Assembly: GCA_031273725.1 (NCBI GenBank)
Contig: JAISRG010000004.1
Coordinates: forward strand, 1-10,910
Reading direction: 5' to 3'
From: Puniceicoccales bacterium
Lineage (GTDB): Bacteria > Verrucomicrobiota > Verrucomicrobiia > Opitutales > JAIRKQ01
Length of the DNA: 10,910 nt
The notes under the pieces: model-generated
What the model was told of the DNA's origin: nothing
Database searches by the model: none
Seen by the model: only the letters and a program-made list of their open reading frames with translations
Position numbers and translations under genes: made by a program
Shown: positions 1 to 5,208 of the stretch, one piece after another
Layout: the number at the start of each line of letters is the position of its first letter
Position numbering within the stretch: position 1 is the stretch's first letter

Positions 1-146
1 AGGCGAAGGATGGGATTTTGTTCCCATTTCGTTGGCTTTGCCCATGGCAACTCTGAATTTTTTAGGCTTGAATCATCAATGCTATTACAGGCTGACATCA
101 ACAAAATCAAAGTCCCGAATACCATAAATTCGACAATGCACTTCAT
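1..146 (-). CDS. Small lipoprotein, 5' part only (cut by window edge)
   Basis: The first 48 codons are visible and read leftwards off the window. The start is the ATG at 144-146; the frame is closed upstream by a TGA near 180-182, so it cannot extend far. The N-terminus is a lipoprotein signal peptide: Met-Lys, then a hydrophobic stretch (FMVFGTLILL), then the lipobox M-S-A-C. Cys20 would be lipidated, anchoring the protein to a membrane outside the cytoplasm. After the Cys comes a polar stretch and then LPWAKPTKWEQNP, a Pro/Trp-rich pattern (PW..P..WE) that I associate from memory with tiny Verrucomicrobia lipoproteins of unknown function. No Shine-Dalgarno is visible. A perfect TTGACA (178-183, minus) precedes the gene, but its -10 partner is poor. 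The function is unknown. Confidence 0.6.
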   Translation of the reverse strand, partial: MKCIVEFMVFGTLILLMSACNSIDDSSLKNSELPWAKPTKWEQNPILR

Positions 147-235
147 GGAATGACACAATGATTTCGTCGATAAAATTTGTCAATGCCAATTGATCAAAAA
201 TTTTTAATAAAAAGCATTTTATTTTTTTAAAAAAA

Positions 236-254
236 TGTTAGACTGTTAGACAGT
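236..254. repeat. Tandem TGTTAGAC repeat with overlapping hairpin
   Basis: TGTTAGAC occurs twice in direct succession (236-243 and 244-251). The second copy overlaps a small inverted repeat, ACTGT-TAG-ACAGT (242-254). It lies about 70 bp upstream of the CBM20-like gene, just after an A/T-only tract. It could be an operator or promoter element for that gene, but no regulator is known from the window. I see no convincing -35/-10 pair here. Confidence 0.4.
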
Positions 255-325
255 ATTTTTGGGGACCTTAAAAAGTCTCTCTGAAATGGAAATGATTGTT
301 TGGAATAAAGGAATAGGGAACTTCT

Positions 326-706
326 ATGCATGCATTAAAAACAGGAAGTGAGAAATCTGTCACAAAAGAAGCAACGAGCACGAATTATACATCACGACCA
401 AGCACGGCAAAGGTAACAAGCACCGGTGCCTCTAAACAAAATAACAAAGGCTCGGTGAAAATTATTGCGAAGGCTGATATTGGGTTTGGAAACCGTTTGT
501 ATATTCGCGGAGATGGCTGTGGGTTATCATGGAATAAAGGAATGGAAATGAAATCCATCGATGATAGTCACTGGCAATGGGAATGTAAAGACGTGGCAAC
601 CAGGAGACATTTTGAATTTAAAGTACTCATAAATGATGAAATTTGGTCAACGGGAGAAAACTACGTTGCAATCGATGAAAATAACGAAATCTTACCGGTT
701 TTTTAA
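326..706 (+). CDS. Small protein with CBM20/glycogen-binding-like fold
   Basis: The protein has 126 residues and no signal peptide or membrane segment. Residues 1-42 are low-complexity and rich in Ser, Thr and Lys. Residues 43-126 look like one beta-sandwich domain of the starch-binding (CBM20/CBM48) type: VKIIAKADIGFGNRLYIRG, then LSWNKG, a Trp-containing strand (HWQWEC), FEFKVLINDEIW and a final GENYVAID strand. The FEFK..IND..W..G.N series is the recognisable core. The family is common as short stand-alone proteins in Verrucomicrobia, by recall; ligand and role are not established. The ATG sits inside the palindrome ATGCATGCAT, with only a weak AGGGA-type Shine-Dalgarno about 10 nt upstream. 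The gene is 60 bp upstream of sctD, but a promoter in the gap suggests separate control. Its Ser/Thr-rich N-terminus is compatible with T3SS export, which is only inference. Confidence 0.65.
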   Translation: MHALKTGSEKSVTKEATSTNYTSRPSTAKVTSTGASKQNNKGSVKIIAKADIGFGNRLYIRGDGCGLSWNKGMEMKSIDDSHWQWECKDVATRRHFEFKVLINDEIWSTGENYVAIDENNEILPVF

Positions 707-720
707 ACTATGGAGAACCA

Positions 721-749
721 TTGGGATAAAGTTTAATTTTTTGGATAAT
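721..749 (+). promoter_or_regulatory. Predicted sigma-70-type promoter for sctD
   Basis: A -35-like TTGGGA (721-726) and a -10-like GATAAT (744-749) are separated by exactly 17 bp. The start point would fall near 756, leaving a leader of only about 10 nt before the sctD ATG at 767, with no Shine-Dalgarno in it. This is a prediction from consensus matching only. Confidence 0.5.
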
Positions 750-766
750 ATACACAAAAGTTTATA

Positions 767-2110
767 ATGGAAAAGAAAGACTCTGAATTTTTATTAAAAA
801 TTCTCTCGGGAAATCACCAGGGAGCCGAAATTGTTTTCGGATATGAAACAGTGATAGTGGGAAGTAGTAGCAATAGCGATGTTGTATTATCGGATTCGTT
901 TATTGAGCCGAGGCACATGGAAATCACTTTTTCTAAGGAAGGTATTCAACTCAAACCGTTGAATAGTAAGGTGTTTGTTGATGGGAAATTGGTCAAAGAT
1001 GAAACGGCCACCGTTGAAGAATTTCAGTTTATCACAATCGGTTCAACTCATATCGTAATCGGGCCTTCCAATCAAACATGGCCAGCCATATCGGCGGCAG
1101 ACGCTCCCCAACTTGGAGAAGAAAATACCGCTACCGAGGAACCAAAAGAAGTCGCCGTTGAAAATGAAATCTCTGTAGACTCAGCGGCAATTAACAAAAC
1201 AAAAAATAAACGGTCGTGGCTATATGGTGGTATTGCGTTGATAATATTCGGATTCGCAGCTTCCCTCCTGTTTTTTATGTCCATATTTTCAGATCCTGCA
1301 AAGGTATCTGAGAAACCTAATGTGTTTACTCTTCTTCAAAATGCGGTTACCGAAGGTGGATGGGGGAGCGACATAACTATCAGCAAAACCCCAACGGGAT
1401 TCCTCGTCACTGGATATACAATATCCAATGCAGAATTATCGAATTTGCGTTCCAAATTAGCATCGATTTCTCCTTCCATAAAACAAAAAGTTTATAGTGA
1501 AGAAAAAATTTTATCTGAAATTAATACTTTGTTGTCCCATATTGAATCGCATCCAAAAGTACAAGTTGTTTCCAGCGGAATTTTTCTAATAACCGGCTAT
1601 GCCTATGACAAAGACAAATGGAGCAAGGTTCGCAAACGAATAGTCGAAGATGTTATGGGGATTGTTGACTTGCAGGACGAAGTAATTCTTCCGCAAAAAG
1701 CATTTAGCCTGGTAAAACCAATAATTGCAAAATTCAAATTGACCGGAAAAATTGGGATTATACCACAGGTTGACGGCATAGCCGTTGGAGGATTGGTATC
1801 CACCGATGAGGAAGAAAATTGGCGCCTGGCAAAATTGCAGATAGAAAAAACATTTGGCAAAGACATTTTAATAAAGAATTTCGTAAAAATAAGCGATCCG
1901 GAGGTTATCAAACAGCAGTATTTTGGGAGCGAAGTCAACAGTGTTTCAATCAGCGAAAGCGGATTAAATTGGATAGGATTCAAAGATGGAACAAGATATA
2001 TGGTTGGGGCAACGCTTTCCAATGGCTATTCGATAAAAGACATAACTCCTGAGAACATCGTATTAACAAAGGGTAATCAAACTATTATTCTTAAAATTGG
2101 AGAATTATAA
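767..2110 (+). CDS. sctD: T3SS inner-membrane ring protein SctD (YscD/CdsD family)
   Basis: This is a structural subunit of the outer of the two inner-membrane rings of the type III secretion injectisome. The 447 residues follow family architecture. Residues 7-100 form a cytoplasmic FHA-like domain (VGSSSNSDVVLSD, then EPRHMEI). Residues 101-148 are an acidic, Ala-rich linker. One transmembrane helix follows at about 151-174 (WLYGGIALIIFGFAASLLFF), after a basic KNKR stop. Periplasmic ring-building (BON-like) repeats occupy about 185-375. The C-terminal strand module at 390-447 (DGTRYMVGATLSNGYSIKDI) is characteristic of YscD-type proteins. The size is close to Yersinia YscD, and one FHA domain is seen, not two. 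The start is supported by the FHA beginning right after it, although no Shine-Dalgarno is visible. The next gene starts 3 bp downstream, so the two form an operon. No other injectisome structural gene is in the window. Confidence 0.88.
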   Translation: MEKKDSEFLLKILSGNHQGAEIVFGYETVIVGSSSNSDVVLSDSFIEPRHMEITFSKEGIQLKPLNSKVFVDGKLVKDETATVEEFQFITIGSTHIVIGPSNQTWPAISAADAPQLGEENTATEEPKEVAVENEISVDSAAINKTKNKRSWLYGGIALIIFGFAASLLFFMSIFSDPAKVSEKPNVFTLLQNAVTEGGWGSDITISKTPTGFLVTGYTISNAELSNLRSKLASISPSIKQKVYSEEKILSEINTLLSHIESHPKVQVVSSGIFLITGYAYDKDKWSKVRKRIVEDVMGIVDLQDEVILPQKAFSLVKPIIAKFKLTGKIGIIPQVDGIAVGGLVSTDEEENWRLAKLQIEKTFGKDILIKNFVKISDPEVIKQQYFGSEVNSVSISESGLNWIGFKDGTRYMVGATLSNGYSIKDITPENIVLTKGNQTIILKIGEL

Positions 2111-2113
2111 TCA

Positions 2114-2341
2114 ATGGATTCAGGAAAAAAAGAGCGACCGATTTTTGTCGATATGGAAAAAAATCTCCTCGAAGATAAATCTGGGTTTTATCGTAAAGAG
2201 CTAATAAATAAGCTTTTGCAGTATGAATCAGAAACTAATGTTATGATCCATAATGCCAACGAAGACAATGATGTGTTTAACCGTTTAAATGTGGTTAAAA
2301 CAGCGTTACAGCAGGCAAAATATACCATCGAAAAATTTTAA
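2114..2341 (+). CDS. YscE-like T3SS needle co-chaperone candidate
   Basis: The protein has 75 residues, is predicted largely helical and has no signal peptide. The pattern is a short N-terminal segment, FVDMEKNLLED, a long helix, and a C-terminal helix (VFNRLNVVKTALQQAKYTIEKF). This resembles the YscE/PscE/SsaE family and the small protein encoded after cdsD in Chlamydia. In Yersinia and Pseudomonas such proteins pair with a TPR protein to keep the needle subunit SctF unpolymerised in the cytoplasm. The sequence is too short and divergent for certainty, so position right after sctD carries much of the weight. The Shine-Dalgarno GGAGAA (2099-2104) lies inside the last sctD codons, 9 nt before the ATG, implying translational coupling. 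The expected next genes (needle and TPR chaperone) are missing. Confidence 0.6.
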   Translation: MDSGKKERPIFVDMEKNLLEDKSGFYRKELINKLLQYESETNVMIHNANEDNDVFNRLNVVKTALQQAKYTIEKF

Positions 2342-2651
2342 AATTGTGCTGAAATTTCGAAATTTTTCGACTAAATTTTTCACCTCAATGATGGGACACT
2401 TATAGTGCACAAAAATAGTACGGCAATGTCGCTTACCACAAATGCTTGCCCTATCTCATTCAATGTCTTGTCGGGATGGGGTTACATATTCCTTTAACAC
2501 CTCCGGATATAATTTCTGCGGCTAGACATTACGCTTCGTAACGGCTAATCTTCATTCTTTTATATATGCCGTCACCTTCTCTTTGCATAGGCGCAATATT
2601 TTTTTAGTGCCCCGAGATGGGGCAAATTTGTTTTAATCAGCCGTATCTATC
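2342..2651. other. Gene-free convergent intergenic region, about 310 bp
   Basis: No convincing gene lies here. Visible items are a perfect 14-bp palindrome AAATTTCGAAATTT (2352-2365), a small inverted repeat TTACG-CTT-CGTAA (2529-2541) flanked by two direct CGGCTA copies (2519-2524, 2542-2547), an ACGGC/GCCGT pair around 2541-2573, and the GC-rich hairpin at 2608-2624. On the minus strand one frame is nearly open across much of the region, interrupted by a few stops, including a stretch reading LYPEVLKEYV. That could be chance or a decayed gene. I could not identify a family or an RNA class. Confidence 0.4.
2608..2630 (+). terminator. GC-rich hairpin, possible terminator between convergent genes
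   Basis: TGCCCC (2608-2613) and GGGGCA (2619-2624) form a perfect 6-bp stem around the loop GAGAT. On the plus strand it is followed by AAATTTGTTTT, a broken T tract. On the minus strand no T tract follows. It may end the sctD transcript, 270 nt after the last gene, or act in both directions. The broken T tract makes it a weak call. Confidence 0.35.
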
Positions 2652-3002
2652 CTATTTTCCATACTCTGCACTTGCAGAAGGGTTGGTGTGTAAATTTGTC
2701 CCATTACTATGAGTTATAACTGTCCTCAGCACACTGCTATCCAATTTTTGTTGTTCAGGATCAACATATTCGTATGATTTTTTCATCGCGTCCTGTGCGT
2801 TTTCAAAAGCTTTTGTGCCGGGACGGGTCACATCCCCAATTTCCCTGCTGGCATGTTGCGTACTGCTAACATCATTTTGAGTAATATTTGGATTTGCCGC
2901 GGGATTTTTTTTCATATCTCCAGCTACGCCTGTTGGTCCAGGCATTAAAACATTTGCATCGATTTGGCTAGTATTCGTATTAGAAATTCCAACGTTTGAC
3001 AT
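2652..3002 (-). CDS. Polar 116-residue protein, candidate T3SS substrate
   Basis: I do not recognise a family. The 116 residues are hydrophilic throughout, with no membrane segment and no cleavable signal peptide. The first 14 residues (MSNVGISNTNTSQI) contain only Met, Ser, Asn, Val, Gly, Ile, Thr and Gln and no charge. This Ser/Thr/Asn/Ile-rich composition is typical of N-terminal type III secretion signals. The middle is Asn/Pro/Thr-rich and probably disordered, and the one likely helix is around residues 64-78 (KAFENAQDAMKKSYEY). The start is firm: AAGGAGG (3009-3015) sits 6 nt before the ATG and is the best Shine-Dalgarno in the window, so strong translation is likely. It has its own predicted promoter and lies downstream of, and co-oriented with, the hydrophobic-protein gene. 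A secreted substrate or small accessory protein is inference from composition and location beside sctD. Confidence 0.65.
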   Translation of the reverse strand: MSNVGISNTNTSQIDANVLMPGPTGVAGDMKKNPAANPNITQNDVSSTQHASREIGDVTRPGTKAFENAQDAMKKSYEYVDPEQQKLDSSVLRTVITHSNGTNLHTNPSASAEYGK

Positions 3003-3035
3003 AATAATCCTCCTTGTTAAAACTTTGACTTATTT

Positions 3036-3063
3036 AGGATACTTTGTAAAAAAATTTTTGCAA
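3036..3063 (-). promoter_or_regulatory. Predicted promoter for the 116-residue protein gene
   Basis: Reading the minus strand, TTGCAA (3063-3058) is followed after 16 bp by TATCCT (3041-3036), each matching four of six consensus bases. A start near 3029 would give a leader of about 27 nt that includes the strong Shine-Dalgarno at 3009-3015. This is a consensus-only prediction. Confidence 0.35.
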
Positions 3064-3192
3064 TACAAAATTTGAATACGCGACGCGAAAGGCAAAATAA
3101 ACTCTCCTATCTTTGGCATCATACTACCGATTTTTATGACAGACTTTCTCTCGCTCTCAATCTTAATTATGGGGCCACTTCTATCTGGTGTA

Positions 3193-3888
3193 CTATAAAA
3201 AATTTCTCGCAATCCAACCAAGTATATTTGCTATAAATTCGGAACCATATTCTTCTCGCAACCTATTTTTCTTATAATCGCTCAGAATTTCTAGTAAAAA
3301 CCCTTTCAATGAAGTAAGTGAGCCGATTACTCCTGCAACCGTTGCAATAGTACCAACTATCGGTATGTTCGCACAAAGAACACCTGCCACGTCTCCTGCT
3401 ATTTTTAAAGCATATCCTCCAGCTTGAACTCCTAAAGCTTTATTTCTTTCTGTGTCATAGTTTATGGTATCCGTTGCTTTATTTACAACATCACATATTA
3501 TGCCAAGGAAAGCTACGCCTGCGGCAATCGCCGCCAATGCAGCGAGTGGTGGACAGACAGCAACACCGGCCAGAACGCATATGGAAATTATTGAACCTGC
3601 TACACCACCAAGCCCACCTAAAATAGAAGAAATAGCACTGATTTTTGACAAAACTCTATTGAACATGGATTGAGGTTTTTTTTCTACCTCTTTTTCTACT
3701 TCTGCATTGCGTTCTTGTATACCCGTATCCGGGGTTTTGGCTTGTTGCTTCTCGCTACCCAAATTTTCCCTAGTATTGCCGGGAGCAACGCGATGGTCTT
3801 CAAATGACCCTTCTTCCGAAGGCAAAGTGATTCCACTAGCATCAGTATCCAAATTCTTACCAACAATCGTGTCATCAAGCATGCTCAT
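3193..3888 (-). CDS. Inc-like hydrophobic protein, candidate T3SS membrane effector or translocator
   Basis: The family is not recognised. I start it at the ATG at 3886-3888 (231 residues), after an AGGGC-type Shine-Dalgarno. The longer frame begins at TTG 3933, has no Shine-Dalgarno, adds an unlikely Cys-rich leader, and that TTG may be a -35 box. Residues 1-75 are polar, charged and probably disordered, with no signal peptide. Residues 86-111 and 113-135 are two Gly/Ala-rich hydrophobic helices separated only by a Cys-Pro-Pro turn, giving a bilobed hydrophobic domain. A third and perhaps fourth hydrophobic stretch spans about 155-197 (YALKIAGDVAGVL, then IVGTIATVAGVIGSL). The tail is basic (YKKNRLREEYGSEF). 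This layout suits chlamydial Inc-type inclusion-membrane proteins or T3SS translocators that insert in host membranes. A pore-forming toxin-like protein is an alternative. All functional wording is inference. Confidence 0.6.
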   Translation of the reverse strand: MSMLDDTIVGKNLDTDASGITLPSEEGSFEDHRVAPGNTRENLGSEKQQAKTPDTGIQERNAEVEKEVEKKPQSMFNRVLSKISAISSILGGLGGVAGSIISICVLAGVAVCPPLAALAAIAAGVAFLGIICDVVNKATDTINYDTERNKALGVQAGGYALKIAGDVAGVLCANIPIVGTIATVAGVIGSLTSLKGFLLEILSDYKKNRLREEYGSEFIANILGWIARNFL

Positions 3889-3906
3889 TTTCTGCCCTGC
3901 TAAACA

Positions 3907-3933
3907 AGTGTAACACGCGCAATTATTTTTCAA
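3907..3933 (-). promoter_or_regulatory. Weak promoter candidate for the hydrophobic-protein gene
   Basis: On the minus strand TTGAAA (3933-3928, five of six bases) is followed after 15 bp by TACACT (3912-3907, four of six). The spacing is short. If real, the TTG at 3933 belongs to a -35 box and is not a start codon, which agrees with starting the gene at 3888. Confidence 0.25.
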
Positions 3934-4086
3934 ATAAAAAATGAATTTAGTACTAATCTTTATGAAGCTCCGGTGGAATAATTGCGTTGGTCATTAAATC
4001 TTATTGGTGATTGCAAAAAAATCTTGCCTGGGTATTTGTTTTTGATAGGTATCCAACCGACTTGTTTTTAGATAACGGAAAAGAAT

Positions 4087-5208
4087 ATGCTAAAGCTGGA
4101 TATGAGGCCTTTCAACCCACTTGTTTCGCTACTATTTGGTAAACAATATAGTTTATGGGAAAGATGCGCATATGGCTTCGCTACAGCTTTCATAGTCGCA
4201 TTGATGATTGGTAAGCCGATAATCAGATTCCTTTCGAGACATCAAATACGCCAAGTTTTTAGAACCAAACAGCAGGTAAAAGATCTGGCAATTTTGCATG
4301 ACCATAAAATTGGAGTTCCAACTATGGGTGGCATCATAATTGCGTCGGCCTCATTGGTTGCCGTTGCCATTTGGGCATCTTTCAATGATTTGCTCATTGT
4401 ATCCCTTTTGATTTATTTTCTTTGTTCGCTGTTGGGAGCGGCCGATGATGCTTTAAAAATTATAAAGGGAAACTCAAAGGGGATTACATCTCGGCAAAAA
4501 TTATGCGTGCAGGCACTAATAACTGGTTTTCTTTTTTACATAGCTTCCAAAAATCCACCAATTAATGATCTTTTCGTGCACGTGCATTGGAAATGGTTTC
4601 AAAGCAACTTTGACCCACAGATTGCCCTAGCAATAATAGTCGTTTTCTACTTTTGTGTCATTGCCGGGACAAGCAATGCGGTAAATTTAACCGACGGGAT
4701 TGATGGATTGGCAACAATAAATATACTCCTATGTTTCATATCCCTTGCCATATGTGCCTTTTATTCAAACAATGTGAACATTACCAGGGAGACACTGCTG
4801 TCATATGTCGCGGGCTCCACGGAACTAGCAGTTTTATGCACATGTTTTGCTGGAGGATGTGCGGCTTTTTTCTTTTTCAATGTACATCCAGCTTCTGTTT
4901 TTATGGGAGATATAGGATCCATTGGGCTTGGAGGATTATTGGCCATTGTCGCAAGTTTGCTTCGATTGCCGCTTATTTTATTGGCTATTGGAATAATTTT
5001 TGTAATAGAAACTATCTCCGTCATGCTCCAGTTAACCTCGAAAAAGATCTTCAAGAAAAAAATTTTTTTGATGGCTCCCATACATCATCACTTCGAATTG
5101 AAAGGATTCTTTGAGGGTGAAATTGTTAGAGGTGCATTTTTTATACAAGTCATTTTTATATTAACAGCATTATTTGTGATATTTTATGGATATATCGGCG
5201 CTCATTAA
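4087..5208 (+). CDS. mraY: Phospho-N-acetylmuramoyl-pentapeptide transferase MraY
   Basis: This integral inner-membrane enzyme transfers phospho-MurNAc-pentapeptide from UDP to undecaprenyl phosphate, making lipid I. At 373 residues it is slightly longer than the usual ~360. Family motifs are all present: K74-IGVPTMGG, the Asp pair D120-D121 (GAADDALK), SNAVNLTDGIDGLA at 196-209, the FMGD motif with D275 (E. coli D267 equivalent), and the PIHHHFELKG loop at 331-340. About ten hydrophobic helices span the rest. The start at ATG 4087 has only a weak purine stretch before it; the ATG at codon 6 is an alternative. It is the first gene of the wall operon. murF, which usually precedes mraY, is not upstream; the neighbour there is the divergent hydrophobic-protein gene. 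murD begins inside its last codons. Confidence 0.95.
   Translation: MLKLDMRPFNPLVSLLFGKQYSLWERCAYGFATAFIVALMIGKPIIRFLSRHQIRQVFRTKQQVKDLAILHDHKIGVPTMGGIIIASASLVAVAIWASFNDLLIVSLLIYFLCSLLGAADDALKIIKGNSKGITSRQKLCVQALITGFLFYIASKNPPINDLFVHVHWKWFQSNFDPQIALAIIVVFYFCVIAGTSNAVNLTDGIDGLATINILLCFISLAICAFYSNNVNITRETLLSYVAGSTELAVLCTCFAGGCAAFFFFNVHPASVFMGDIGSIGLGGLLAIVASLLRLPLILLAIGIIFVIETISVMLQLTSKKIFKKKIFLMAPIHHHFELKGFFEGEIVRGAFFIQVIFILTALFVIFYGYIGAH

Noticed and set aside
3030..3221. 63-codon minus-strand frame starting at TTG between the two orphan genes
   Set aside because: It has no Shine-Dalgarno, overlaps the end of the hydrophobic-protein gene, contains the predicted promoter of the next gene, and its translation shows no domain-like pattern.
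3889..3933. 15-codon N-terminal extension (TTG start, three Cys) of the hydrophobic protein
   Set aside because: There is no ribosome binding site before the TTG, an ATG with a weak Shine-Dalgarno lies downstream, and the TTG fits a -35 box.
4011..4142. Plus-strand frame across the mraY start, reading DRYPTDLFLDNGKEYAKAGYE
   Set aside because: It looks protein-like but is only about 43 codons, begins with TTG without a Shine-Dalgarno and runs out of frame into mraY. Most likely chance.
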